Positions 43,426 through 54,535 of a stretch of 64,000 bases of DNA are shown here, one piece after another; within the stretch, counting starts at the first letter, position 1, and each line of letters starts with the position of its first letter. Under the pieces are notes generated by a model, which searched no databases, had not been told where the DNA came from, and was given only the letters and a program-made list of their open reading frames with translations. The stretch spans positions 1,364,501 to 1,428,500 of the forward strand of contig JAPFBL010001929.1 of the NCBI GenBank assembly GCA_026182355.1, given 5' to 3'. Source of the stretch: Hermatobates lingyangjiaoensis (Eukaryota > Arthropoda > Insecta > Hemiptera > Hermatobatidae). Position numbers and translations under genes: made by a program.

Positions 43426-45789
43426 TTCAACCTTTTTATGCTGTGCAGTGCTTAAAAACACAATAATAATAGTGCATTAAACAATAATATTTGTTTTCTA
43501 TCAAAATCATTTGCACTATCAAGTAGAGGGAATTTATATATCAACAGGATAATATCAAATATGAAGTCAGAGGTCTTCAAAAGATGGAAATATGTTAAAG
43601 GTTATAATTATTATTTTTATCTTGATTCCTTTATTAGGGATACATTTATCCCTTTTATTTGAGAGATTTTAACGGCCTACAAGAATGGAAGGTATTATAT
43701 GTTGGTTTACACTCAAGTATTTGATGATAAGTTTGATGTGAATTCACATGTAATGCTTGATTGTAGTAGATAAAATATTTCTGTATGGCTGTACATAATG
43801 GTTTGTAGGTGGTGATTAGTGAAATTCTTCTCTACAGATAACAGCAGATTCTTAAAGATAATGATAATTAATAATTAATTTATTGAATTCAAAAGTTGTA
43901 GCATCAGTTATTCTGTGGTATTGCTGACAATAGAATAATAAAAGTCTCTGTATACAAATCTATTTAATAACAACCCGTTTTGAACAGGTCATATTTTCCT
44001 CTTAGTTATAAGGTTAGAAAGTTGTACACTATTATCATAGTGAAGGATATGAAATATGTTAGTACTTGTTTTGATATGGAATATTTTATTCAATACCATT
44101 TTATGCATCATAAAATGTATCACTCAATTTAAATATCTTTTTTAATCATTTGTCGTTTTCTTTCTTTTTAAGAAAATGAACTTTTCTTTCAGAAGAGCCC
44201 TACATTTGATTTGTTTGTACCAAACAGATTATAGTAATGTCTTACATTACTATTAAGACATGAGTTTTTCTAAAATTTAGGGTTGTGGAAGTAGAATTAT
44301 GTTATTTGATAAAGACTTAGTTTTTTTATTGGAGACTTGAATGAACGTCGGGTACTGGACATCATTCTTTTAGGGCGTTAAAATCTCTCAGTAAACAACG
44401 TTATATCATGATGATAATGAGAAAATATTGGGGGTGGATACTAGTGCATTTGTTGACGATATGGTCGCTGTATTAGTGACTAATATTTTAAAAACTTTAT
44501 GGGATATTACTGGTGAATAAAGAAGCTTCATACAGTCGCTGTTGGTAGTTTGGGGAAGCCCATACATATAATTGCTTCAATATTTCTTGTCTGAATTGTT
44601 TTTATGTTTGATGTAGCGTCGTGTGACCCACCTGAGTGAGTTCTTCATTGGGAGCTTCATGGGGTCCGGTACAACATGACTATGGTTGATATCTTCTGGA
44701 CCCAGTGAAGCAACGAAAGAATCTCACCTGAAAAGATCTATCCATCCAACTTTATTCACAGTGTAGCTGAAAGGTTCAACGTGCAAATAAATCAAAACAG
44801 GTATGGTGTTGTTAAGAAAACAACTAAAAAAAAACCATGTTCACTCTATAAAACACACTTACCTGGTTCCTTAAATTAATAAGTGCCATGGATATTAAAA
44901 TGATTTATAAATATAATAAGCTTTGGTGCAATGTGAATCAGACTTGTTCCCCTGAGGCAGTCAGTAGAGGTCAAGTGGTCCCAGTCTGTGTAGTTACTGA
45001 CATGCCTCAAGATGCCACCCACAGTGAAGCTTTTAATTTAAATTAAACCAGTTTGTCTTCTCTGCTGTCGACTCTCTTAGAAATGGCCTAGTTAAATCTC
45101 ATGTTAACGGACTAGTATGACAATATGGGTATTATAGGAATTTGTTGAAATCCTGTAGAGAGTGGATTTTTGATAGCATTTTCCTTAATCACAAGTGTAA
45201 ATATGTTCAAAGACCAGAGAAATTTTATGTTTTTTTTTGCATTTTAAAATCAAAATTGAATGAGCTATTCAATAACATATATTGCAATGAAATATATTAT
45301 TAAGAAGTAATACATCTAGCGACAATCTCTATCCAATTCATATCCAGTATAAAATCATTTTATGTTTCAAGCCTATCTGAAAAGTTACTACATTTTGAAA
45401 AAACCAACAACTAAATATTGTGAATACGATTGTTTCCGATTGTTATTGTTATTAATAGAAATATAAACTTCGTAAAAAACAATTAACTTAGTTGTTTCGA
45501 TATATAAGAAATCAAATCTATCGAATATAAGAAATATGTAAATATGTAATATACGAAATACACTTTATTTAAATGATGTGTTGGTCAGTTACATTACACA
45601 TTCCACTGCAGTATTCTGTCACTACTGGTTTACGAGTAAATTTCGGCGTTTAAGATGACCAGACACCTACAATCTTTCTAAACATGTGGTTCTAAACCTT
45701 CATCAATAATATACCTTCAAGGTTCACTATTTATTTTTATTTTTATTATTTGAGGGTGACTATAGCACTGCGTCTTAAAAAAACTATTG
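43426..45789. other. No recognised features
   Basis: Moderately AT-rich. A patch near 44600-44700 (GTGTGACCCACCTGAGTG) is unassigned. Confidence 0.4.
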
Positions 45790-46440
45790 CACTTCCCCTC
45801 TTCTGTACTAATGTACCCCAGCAGTTAGCTTCAACGCCTCTAAGAAGCTCAGCACTTTAGCTGGGTCCAGCGGTAAAAGTTTTTCTATGGTTTGTTGAGT
45901 GTCCCGAAGCACCTGCCTCTCTGCAGCAAAGTTACTTTACAAGTTATCAGCAGGTGCAACGGTGTTCCTTCCTCTTTGCAGAATCTGCACAAACCATCAT
46001 TGATAATGTCCATTCAGGCTCCCTATGTTTCGAGAGAAAGTACTTCCTTTCTCCTTCTTCGGGATGGTCTTCTTCTAGTCCTCAGGTGCACTTGTGGGAG
46101 ATTCCCACTAGTTAGCGCTTTTGGACCCTCTGCACTTCAGGAGGATGGTCTCCAGACTTCCTTTCCCTTATAGGGGAAAATCCCTGAAGCTCTATCGGTG
46201 GTATTTTGTCCGCTCCGGCAGAGCACGGCATACCGGAATTAAGGCTATTTACTCAAGGGGATCACCTGGTACTCTTGAGACTCCGTTCATAATACAGAAA
46301 CCTCTAAATAAAAGGATAAAAGGAGGGGATTTGGGGATTAGGATGGATGTAAAACGAAGGTGGTCAGGCCCAGCCCCTGATCACCTTCTCCTCCTCTTTC
46401 GTTTGTCCCTGCATATAGCAGCTTAAAAGGGTAACCTCGT
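45790..46440 (-). pseudogene. Non-LTR retrotransposon end with RNase H-type tail and CCHC-like knuckle
   Basis: Minus strand in broken frames: LSRNIGSLNGHYQ, then NDGLCRFCKEEGTPLHLLITC (a C-x2-C-H-C arrangement as in the tail of RNase H-bearing non-LTR elements), then RQVLRDTQQTIEKLLPLD and FLEALKLTAGVH before a stop near 45815. The codon-rich text and high GC mark a once-coding insert. At least three frameshifts. Open frames on the plus strand (45892-46426) are shadows. Confidence 0.7.
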
Positions 46441-47870
46441 GAAGGCCGAAAGTAGGAGTTGAGTGTTAGAGGCTATTAGAGGCGCTACCCCAAGGTTCAC
46501 TATTACATCAATGCTGACTTACGTTTTCTGGATTCGAGGATATTTATGATAGCACCACTGACCACAGACAAAGAGTCTTTTTAAACCAAACTTTATACAT
46601 AAAAACAATTTCAAAAACTATATATCAAACTAAACTTTTTTATGAAAGCTTAAGAACTGCTGTTTTATTTTTTATATCAGCAAAGTTTATTTCTAACCTT
46701 AGCTTCAAATTACCACAATTCACAATTGCCACAATTCAACAGTAATCAACCCATGATTAGGTCCATCAATAGGTCCATTGATATTTCCTTGATTGTATGG
46801 CTGCATTACATGTACTCACACCTTTACTGGCGTTCTTCAAAAAACCTTTTATTATTGCTACCAAACCACTCATAAAGGCTATTGACTTAAATTGCTACAA
46901 GAATATCAACTTACTTATGAATATTACACGTTGTATAAACCCATATGTTCAATAATGTATTGTAAATGTAACCTAACTATCTATCACGAAAGTTAAATTT
47001 ATTCTGTTAAGTAGTTTACTGCATAATATGTCTAAGTTACACTGTAAGTTTGTAATTCATTTTAAGTTGCTAAAGAAGTAATTTTTTGTGTATCTCTATG
47101 CAGGTAACACTGTATGCATTTAAAAGTATTTTTAAGAAAATAGAAATAACTGCTTTTTTCTTATTTTAACAATATAAAAATTATATAATATAATTAATTA
47201 TTTATTAATTATATATAAATTAGTACATCATTTATTAATTATATATATTTTTTGTATTTTCATATTTAGGTTGGCGACACTGTTTGAGCATTTAACAATA
47301 TTTGGTACTATATGTATATTAGCAACACTGAAACCAAAAAAAGTACTACTGCGAAGATTAGTGTCTAAGAAAGAAAATATAATGTTTTAGTTACATTTTC
47401 CTTCACCTTAGAAACATTAAGTATAGATGGAATAATTCTATGTAATTCGTTGTCAAACAAACACGTTACAATTAACAATCTGTTGATGTAGGTGTTTATT
47501 TTTGTACAAATCTGGTGATGGTGTACAAATATAGCAAAAGTTTAGCCAATATGGCGAAAGTGTGTTTGTATTTTAAATAACACTCGAGATCTTCTGTCTC
47601 TCGCTGTTATTTTTGTTTTGTCACAAAAATATTATAGTTTTTTTATTTGATTGTATTATTTTGTTGTTGATGAATATATATTATGAAGTAAAACTGTTTA
47701 CAGTGTTGGCAGGCAGTGAGTGGTAAAATATTTGACTGGAGGGCAACAAATACGACCACCTTATTTGTAAGGGTTTATTATTTTATCACGAGTTTTATTG
47801 AAGCTTTATAAGAGAGATGAAAAAGTCAAGGAATGGATAAGAGGAGGATATTGATATGTTAATAAGAAGT
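46441..47870. other. No recognised features
   Basis: AT-rich, with direct repetition of TTATTAATTATATATA around 47190-47250. Confidence 0.4.
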
Positions 47871-47874
47871 GAGG

Positions 47875-48085
47875 AATAGAGCGGTTACCAAGGAGGGGCT
47901 GACGGTCACGTCGAAGGGAACTCAATGGAACAGAGAAGTCGATTTATTTCCTACAATCTTGTTATCGCCTAGCCTGGCTTACCGTGAACTATGGCATACC
48001 CCTCAGGGACCGCTACATCATATTCCTTTTTGATACCTCAACTTTCCGAACCTTGACCCCTGTTATTTCACCAACAGGTGCTATC
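47875..48085. other. Moderately GC-rich patch, unassigned
   Basis: Complex sequence (GGAGGGGCTGACGGTCACG, TCGCCTAGCCTGGCTTACC). A 61-codon plus frame at 47984 has no domain. Candidate conserved element or exon remnant. Confidence 0.25.
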
Positions 48086-49143
48086 TTAGCTATCCAAAAA
48101 AAAAAAAAATATATATTTATGCAAAGTGTTGTGTTTTGTAGTGGGCCAATACTTGAATTCGGCATCTAATCACTGTCATTATCACTTCTTTACTAACGAG
48201 TTGTGAAGAATAAATCAAACGTGGTGAAAAACAAAACCAATCCTGCTCTACACGGCTACAGCACTCGCTGCCTGATCACTGACTTCGCCAAAACCTTCTT
48301 CAAAGAACTTCTAAGAGTCGAAAAAAACCTAAACGACGCAATTACTCGACTAGCAAGAACCCTATCATCATATCGAACAAATTAAAAACCAGCTAAAAGC
48401 CTCTAAAAGTCACCGCCACCAGAGAAATACCGGCCATTCTTATTCAGTCTTAATATTTTATAGCACTATTAGTTTTCATTCACCTTAGGGCAAATTGCTT
48501 TCAATAAATCAGTAGATAAGCAAGAGACCAGCATTCCTTTTACTCATGAACAAAATGTCTTACCTAGATGTGATTATGAAATCATATTTTCAGCTTGTGC
48601 CTAAGTTTCAGATTATTTGAAATAACATTAGTAAGCCATAAAAACAATATCCATTATATTATGCACCATCTATAGCATTGCCATTATTTACCTGAGTGCA
48701 GTTTACATCATGTTAATTATAATATTAATAAATCAGATTGACTTATTTTGGCATATATTAGCAAAACGTATTGTTATATTTATATATTTCATAAAAATTT
48801 GTATATATTTTAACAAAATTTATTTATTTTTATATTTATTTAATCAAATAACTTGTTTTATATTTATTTATTAATAGAAATTTTATTATATTAATTTTGT
48901 TTTTTGGCATACATTGTTTTATTTATTGTTAGCACACAATAAAAGAATGAACACAACTGTATATGAAATATGAACTCCTTATGAAAATAAAATAACGTTT
49001 TTCTATTGTGTATAAATCTATATAATTTTTTTGTGCTTATTTTTTTTCCAAAAAAAAAAGATTCTTTGAGAATAAATTAAAGAAGCACTGTATAGATTAC
49101 CAAGCACATATTCCTAAATTCTCAGTTATTCTGTCAACAGAAA
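48086..49143. other. No recognised gene
   Basis: A 60-codon plus frame at 48203-48385 (CLITDFAKTFFKELLRVEK) is complex and lies 760 bp upstream of the jockey-like end. It may belong to the same dead element, but I cannot assign it. Confidence 0.35.
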
Positions 49144-49450
49144 ATGTTACATAGGCCACAGAACAACACATTTACTATCATGGATATGTCGAACAATAGT
49201 TTGTCTTCAAGATATGATATACTTAGAAAACTCTCGCATCTCCCATTTTACGTCCCAAATATAATCATTCACCGAGATCTTAAAGTCCCCTTCGTTCGCG
49301 ACTATGCAAAAGACCGCTACAAACTAGTCCACAGTAAACTCTCAATTCATCCAAACCGACTTGTTCAAAACCTTTCCTAACTAGAAATCCCCACAAATCC
49401 CCAAAGACGACTAAGACGGCAATGGCCACGGGACCTTCTAACGTCATAAA
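49144..49450 (+). pseudogene. Jockey-like non-LTR retrotransposon ORF2 C-terminus
   Basis: Frame with NIIIHRDLKVPFVRDYAKD, then KLSIHPNRLVQNL and one stop, then in frame IPTNPQRRLRRQWPRDLL and a stop. The DL-I-(V/T)-Y block, H-PN-LVQNL and the terminal R-LRR-WPRDL are standard for jockey-type ORF2 ends. Same family as 34207-34480, opposite strand. One nonsense codon at 49378 and no RT upstream: dead. Confidence 0.75.
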
Positions 49451-50345
49451 GAATAAATATAGTTACGGAGTGCCACCAATGTGGACACCCGATTCCCGCT
49501 ACAAAATCAAAAAGCTAAAGGAGTAACTTTGGAATCAAAATTACTTCTAAATACATAAAATTATAGTCGAAGTATCAAGAAAAAAAAAAATTATGATCAC
49601 AAAGGAGACAGAACTAGAAGAGATATTATTAGTTGTAACTTCATCCTAACATCTCCTAGTGCTGAGCTGCTGTTCACAATATGCATAATGGAAAATGCAT
49701 TATTTTTTTTTGCATGTCTACACTCTTTATAGTTGCAATGTTTGCATGTAGTGTTCAAATAAGACGACAGGACGTGCCTTTGATGGTAACAGTTTTTTAG
49801 TACAATAGAAAGACTGTAAATTTTACAGTTTTAAGACATTATTAAATAAAATGTCTTAACATAGCTTTTTTATGAATCCTAAAAAATAATTTATCAATCA
49901 TACGTAAAAAAATAAAAAAATAATGAATATGAAGTTATTATTAATAATAATATGAATGGTAATATGGTTTATAAAAATTAAAATATAATGTTTGTATTTT
50001 TTTCTGTTTTCAGATGAGTATCAGTACAAGTAGCAGAGCCCTTTATACTAAGCGGCTCCCCTTTCTAATCGTAAAAATCAAAATACCTCCTTTAGAGAAA
50101 GTAAATAATAAGCAAGGACCACCCAGGGGGTCTACTCGAGGACATAAAACAAGCCCTATATCCAGCACACAATGACTCTACATAAATTAACAAACACTTC
50201 TTTTAACCCTTTTTATGGAGCTTGAGTGAAATTTTGAATATTATCTTTTCATTTAGATTTAATGCAAAAGAATTCAGATTGGATTAATGTCTTGAGATTA
50301 CAAGTAGTCACTTTTGAACGTTCTGACGTTATTATGTCACTCTGT
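49451..50345. other. No recognised features
   Basis: AT-rich; a complex patch near 50040-50180 is unassigned. Confidence 0.4.
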
Positions 50346-50351
50346 CACTGC

Positions 50352-50370
50352 TGGCACACACACACACACG

Positions 50371-50419
<49 letters not shown>
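50352..50419 (+). repeat. (CA)n microsatellite
   Basis: CA dinucleotides with one GA interruption, directly abutting a retroelement frame. Confidence 0.95.
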
Positions 50420-50422
<3 letters not shown>

Positions 50423-50638
50423 ATCAACTCCTTTAGGTGTCCTTGCGACGAAGGAATGCAAAATGTTAACCATATTATTTATAACTATACTATCTTAAAC
50501 AGTAAACGATACCAACTCAGAAGACAAGTAGAAAGTATTGGGAAAACCTGGCAACCTTCAAAAGAAGACCTTATGAAAAACGATCTCAGAAGGACATTCC
50601 TAATATTTCTAAATGACGTTGATCTGAACAGTTTATGA
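50420..50638 (+). pseudogene. Non-LTR retrotransposon C-terminal tail with cysteine knuckle
   Basis: The frame INSFRCPCDEGMQNVNHII begins right at the CA repeat, then RYQLRRQVESIGKTWQP and NDLRRTFLIFLNDVDLN to a stop at 50638. C-x-C with downstream H, plus an R-L helix and a terminal FL segment, is the typical tail of non-LTR ORF2 proteins. Clean for 72 codons but truncated upstream. Different in sequence from 45790. Confidence 0.6.
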
Positions 50639-50949
50639 AATACGCTAATATTTACATCATCTTTATAATTTCATAAGCTACCATTGTATATTGTAATATT
50701 CTATGTATTTATATAATTGTAAATTTATAGGACTTGTATATAACACTTCGCATAATATTTGTAAATTGAAGTACTAAAACTATCATGTTATATCGTTACA
50801 TAACAATTGTAAACAGTCTAATTGTTAATACTTCTTCATTGTCAACATTGTATATAGCCAAATTATAGTTGTAAGTTATATAGTTGTAAAGAATGTATGA
50901 CAAGAATGTATCACTTTCATGTAATACAATAAAGTGGAACATGTTAAAG

Positions 50950-50980
<31 letters not shown>

Positions 50981-51155
50981 CTATAAACAACTATAAATCT
51001 TTTTTTCATTTCTAATATATGCGTATAAATCTTGTGTTTATGAGAAGCTATTAACTTATTAACAACAATGATAAAGCTGTTGATTCCAATATTATAAAAC
51101 TAATCCATTTCAAAATGATCTCTTTCTCTCTATCTCTATCTATAGAGGTGTGTTA
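50639..51155. other. Retroelement 3' flank; (AC)n at about 50951-50980
   Basis: AT-rich sequence likely including the 3' UTR of the preceding element (AATACAATAAAGTGGAAC near 50921 contains AATAAA). Then unassigned. Confidence 0.35.
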
Positions 51156-51250
51156 TCTAATCAGGATTCGGTCAAATTTTCTAGGTTCAAAAAACAAACT
51201 CTTATTGCCAAAATTTCAGTTTTCTTTTAAAATCTTTTTCAAAGGCAAAA
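51156..51250 (-). mobile_element. Family B repeat, diverged minus copy
   Basis: ATCAGGATTCGGTCAAATTTT, CTCTTATTGCCAAAATTTCAG and CTTTTTCAAAGGC align with other family B copies. Confidence 0.55.
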
Positions 51251-51655
51251 GTAAGAATTTTTTACTAAGAAAATGAAGTTTACATTATTTGAAGGAATAA
51301 CAATTTAATAATTAAATTGTTATATAATTTAATGGACTTAACCGGACAAAACCTTCGACTAGACTAATAAAATAACAATACAAGTTATCTATAACTACAT
51401 CTGTATATTTATGTATATATCTCTCTCATATAGAAGAAGCAAAGCTAGGCAGTATCAATGAATTATTTGATATTTTCAACAAAATTAGAACTGTATTTAA
51501 ACAAACAATCTAATAAACAAATTATATATAATATTATATATCATTATATTATTTATAATATGTATATATATACATATTTAAATTTTTTTTCAATTCTTAA
51601 ACCTTACTGATACCATATTTTAGTAATTTTATATATACAAATATACAATTTGATT
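51251..51655. other. AT-rich, no recognised features
   Basis: Short TA-rich runs only. Confidence 0.4.
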
Positions 51656-51663
51656 ATGTATAC

Positions 51664-52115
51664 CAGGGGTGTCAAACTCATTTGGTCTGGAGGCCGAATA
51701 CAACTTAGTTTAATCTCAAGCGGGCCGCGCCAACAATCTAATTGAAAAATTACATTGAGCTAACAATAAGTCTACCTTTTTCTTTGTATCAGTCAGTAAT
51801 ACTAATAATTCGTGCAAAAAAAACTAAGTCAATTATAAAAATCTTTATTAAAATCCGATACTTTGTATCCATTATTATCCATTTTGACAGAGATATTTCG
51901 CTGGTCAAGGTGCGAGGACAAAGGAAAAGTGGATAATTCAGCGCGTACTAAAACAATGGTGGATAATATAAGAACCTCAGGTTTTTAAAGAAATAAGAGT
52001 AAACTGTTTTTTTTTTTTTTTTTTTTTTTATAATAATGCAGATTTATCCACCGGGCCAGAACGAACCGCATGGTGGGCCGGATTCGGCCCGCGGGCCTTA
52101 TGTTGGACATCTGTG
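51664..52115. mobile_element. hAT-type non-autonomous DNA transposon (MITE)
   Basis: Left end CAGGGGTGTCAAACTC, right end complement CACAGATGTCCAACAT, with exact 8-bp target duplications ATGTATAC at 51656-51663 and 52116-52123. The 8-bp TSD and CAG start fit hAT. Internal text GGGCCGGATTCGGCCCGCGGGCC near the right end and a matching GGCCGAATAC / GCGGGCCGCGCC segment near the left are sub-terminal inverted motifs. 452 bp with no transposase; a 64-codon internal frame has no domain. A poly-T run (52005-52029) sits inside. Confidence 0.88.
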
Positions 52116-52123
52116 ATGTATAC

Positions 52124-52878
52124 CGTTTAATAAAACAAGACTAATATTAGTTCAGGCTTGTTAGTATTTCAGGCAAAATCAGGATAAAACCAAACTATTA
52201 ATGCTGAGTTTTCGATTTAATTAAAATATTATTCATTGGATGATGTAATAATTGTTCCAAATGAAATATCATTGATATTACTTTGCAAACATAATTGATA
52301 TAAATACAGAATAACGGTGTTTTTACAACATAATCCTATAGTATGAACAATTATACAGTATGTATACTAAGCCATATAAGTGAAATGGCGATAAATTTAA
52401 TAAAACCTCTAAAATAACCTGGTTCAATCCATGTGACTTCAAACATCATTCCTCGCAATTTAGATAAGACGAGTAACAAGAAGCATGTCTAAAGGCAGAC
52501 ATGAATTTGTCAGACATGCCTTAACTCCACGAAGGAACCATATAATTAAAATGATTCTTCATAATTAATGTATACTACTACTAGAAGACTGACAGGTGGA
52601 TGTCAAAATACAACGATCTTTGAATCATAACTTCATAGTTTTAATTATTACATATCATAAATTCATATTTTTTTCATTTTTAAACTGTAAAATAGTAGTG
52701 TTTATTGTTAAATATGTTCTAACTCTGTAGAGGACGTAAAATACATAAAAACGTTAGCTTTAAAAACTTATTCAAAATATAAAAAAAACCCTCTAAATAC
52801 AAATTCAACAGTTATTTATACATACACATAATTATATATCATCAAAATTAACCGCAGTCTCGGCATTCACGATCTTAA
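52124..52878. other. No recognised features
   Basis: AT-rich; a slightly complex patch near 52430-52560 includes CATGTCTAAAGGCAGACATG, a local hairpin. Confidence 0.4.
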
Positions 52879-53054
52879 GACTGAGAGATTCGATCCTACG
52901 AACTAACCTCCTGCTAACAGGGTTCAACTGGAAAAGGAGTTGGCCAAGTGACATGTTAAATTAAAATTTTAATTTAACATGTCACTTGGCCAACTCCTTT
53001 TCCAGTTGAACCCTGTTAGCAGGAGGTTAGTTCGTAGGATCGAATCTCTCAGTC
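52879..53054. repeat. 176-bp perfect palindrome without loop
   Basis: Centre between 52966 and 52967 (TTAAAATTTTAA). Each 88-nt half is the exact complement of the other. An intact hammerhead motif begins 25 bp downstream and a TA run follows at about 53155, so the palindrome is probably the upstream part of a solo unit related to family G. Confidence 0.92.
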
Positions 53055-53078
53055 ATTCGTGCTCTCTCACATTCATTT

Positions 53079-53114
53079 GCTCTCTGACGACGTGAAAGCG
53101 AAAGGCCTTAGAGC
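53079..53114 (+). ncRNA. Hammerhead-like ribozyme motif, family G type
   Basis: Stem I GCTCT/AGAGC (five perfect pairs), CTGACGA, extra C, two-pair stem II GT/GC closing a GAAA tetraloop, GAA, palindromic stem III AGGCCT, H17 = T. Complete core. Stem II is the shortest seen in the window. Confidence 0.68.
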
Positions 53115-53255
53115 GACTATCTTCTTTAATTTGTAGTGAGTTACCTGAATACATATATATATAAAAAGGAATTGTTTTCCTGAGCACAATTACTAATAAA
53201 TACTTTTCTTCTTCTCGGAAATTGGTCAGGGTTAATTTTTTGAAATCACCTTTTT

Positions 53256-53292
53256 TCCAAAGTTTCGTCTATATTTTAAGACATCCTCAGAG
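53256..53292 (-). ncRNA. Hammerhead-like motif, family H
   Basis: Minus strand: CTGAGGA, extra T, stem II GTCT/AGAC, GAA, then ACTTTGG. Core matches CUGANGA, but the stem III word is not palindromic, unlike other families. Confidence 0.5.
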
Positions 53293-53352
53293 TCAAGGCT
53301 AGCTTCAACCACCGAACCAACAATACCAAAATGGTAGAAGCTAGCCTTAACC

Positions 53353-53387
53353 CTGAGGATGTCTTAAAATGAACACGAAACTTTGGT
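53353..53387 (+). ncRNA. Hammerhead-like motif, family H
   Basis: Inverted twin of 53256-53292: CTGAGGA, T, GTCT with a weakened partner (ACAC), GAA, ACTTTGG. Confidence 0.45.
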
Positions 53388-53453
53388 AAAAAGATGATTT
53401 CAAATAATTTAATCTGACCAAATTCTGAGAAGAAGAAAAGTAGATATATATAA

Positions 53454-53660
53454 TCATTTCACAATAAATCACTGTTCAAACCACATTAATGAAAGGAGGG
53501 AAAAATGAAACACATGGTGCAGAAACATCATGGTGATGGGCTCAAAGGATTGGGAGGGAAGAGTGGTCCACTCTTGGGTTGGGTTCAGTTAGGTATTTGA
53601 CTCTGTGAACACCGATTGTTAGGTTGAAAGATCTTGGTCTTTTTTCTATTTTCTTATTAT
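53454..53660. mobile_element. Family A repeat, strongly decayed
   Basis: TTGAAAGATCTTGGTC and terminal words remain; CTGACGA is lost (CTGTGAA). Confidence 0.5.
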
Positions 53661-53682
53661 GTTTGAATATAAATCTATATAC

Positions 53683-53726
<44 letters not shown>

Positions 53727-53727
<1 letters not shown>

Positions 53728-53876
53728 CAATGATCAAAACACAATATGAAGTGGAAAAACAAGTCTAAGATATTTCAACCGTAACAAGCGGTCTTCGTCA
53801 GAGTCAAAAACCCAACTGATTTCACATTGTGGTTTGATCATTGATTGCATTTCACGTGTTTATATATAATCTTTTA
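53727..53876 (-). mobile_element. Family A repeat, mainly minus copy
   Basis: Minus unit 53727-53817 joined to a plus terminal fragment (TTGTGGTTTGATCATTG, TTTCACGTG). (TA)n tracts flank both sides (53690-53726 and 53878-53904). Confidence 0.75.
53762..53804 (-). ncRNA. Hammerhead-like ribozyme motif, family A
   Basis: Minus strand: CTGACGA, extra A, GACCG/CGGTT, GAA, ATATCT (imperfect), T, stem I GACT with AGAC (weakened). Confidence 0.55.
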
Positions 53877-53878
53877 TG

Positions 53879-53904
<26 letters not shown>

Positions 53905-53910
<6 letters not shown>

Positions 53911-54018
53911 ATAGACACAATGAACACTCAGAAACGAAACAGAAACTCACTACTATATTTTGATGTCCTCGTCATCAGGAAGATAGAAACTACTCGCTCA
54001 GCAGGCAGACAACGACTC
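53905..54018 (-). mobile_element. Family D repeat, minus copy
   Basis: Minus strand CTGATGA, extra C, GAGGACATC, AAAATATAG (G12 to A). TA tracts flank both ends. Ends with ACGACTCAT beside TA, complementary to the start ATGAGTCGT at 38155. Confidence 0.7.
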
Positions 54019-54079
54019 ATATATATATATATATATATATAAACCAATTAAAAAAGATAGCACATTATTATATTATATA

Positions 54080-54202
54080 TATATATAAAGATTTCACAGG
54101 AACACGTGAACTCAGTAGGGTTTTTGACTCTGACGAAGACCGCTTGCTACGGTTGAATGATCTTAGTCATGTTTTCACATTTCCTTATTGTGGTTTGATC
54201 AT
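54080..54202 (+). mobile_element. Family A repeat, plus copy
   Basis: Hammerhead at 54126-54168: CTGACGA, A, GACCG/CGGTT, then GAATGATCT (A15.1 to T). Terminal TTTCACAGGAACACGTG on the left. Confidence 0.65.
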
Positions 54203-54281
54203 GTATATATATATATATATATATATACGAGTTCGAGATTAACAAAGAGCAACACACAAAGTAGGGAAACACACTTACAGA

Positions 54282-54312
54282 CTCAAATTTTCGGGTAATC
54301 CGTCTTCAGGAG
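54282..54312 (-). ncRNA. Hammerhead-like ribozyme motif, family C
   Basis: As at 31823-31853: CTC/GAG, CTGAAGA, C, GGATTACCC, GAA, AATT, T. Confidence 0.6.
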
Positions 54313-54374
54313 AAAAGAGAATGGGAGACCAAGCACGTTGCGCCTACAACGTGCTTGGTCTCCCATTCTCTTTT

Positions 54375-54405
54375 CTCCTGAAGACGGATTACCCGAAAAT
54401 TTGAG
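54375..54405 (+). ncRNA. Hammerhead-like ribozyme motif, family C
   Basis: Exact inverted twin of 54282-54312 on the right arm of the palindrome. Confidence 0.6.
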
Positions 54406-54496
54406 TCTGTAAGTGTGTTTCCCTACTTTGTGTGTTGCTCTTTGTTAATCTCGAACTCGTATTGTGTCCAGTTTGGATCGTATTTCGTTTTATCAG

Positions 54497-54498
<2 letters not shown>

Positions 54499-54533
<35 letters not shown>
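54499..54533. repeat. (TA)n microsatellite
   Basis: TA tract at the 5' truncation point of the PLE endonuclease segment. Confidence 0.95.

Positions 54534-54534
<1 letters not shown>

Positions 54535-54535
<1 letters not shown>

Larger units (their letters stand above)
53195..53442. mobile_element. Family H inverted pair
   Basis: Arms about 53201-53312 and 53334-53442 with a short loop. Outer ends read CTTTTCTTCTTCTC and GAGAAGAAGAAAAG. The end fragments recur alone at 36595 and 38515. Confidence 0.7.
54225..54462. mobile_element. Family C perfect palindrome
   Basis: Arms 54225-54340 and 54347-54462 are exact inverted copies (116 nt each) around the loop CGCCTA. Each arm contains an intact hammerhead motif. 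The left arm is indistinguishable from 31767-31879 over about 110 nt. Left flank is (TA)n. Confidence 0.9.

Noticed and set aside
45892..46426. Two overlapping plus-strand frames of 93 and 101 codons
   Set aside because: Shadows of the minus-strand retroelement remnant, where the CxxC/GHY motifs lie.
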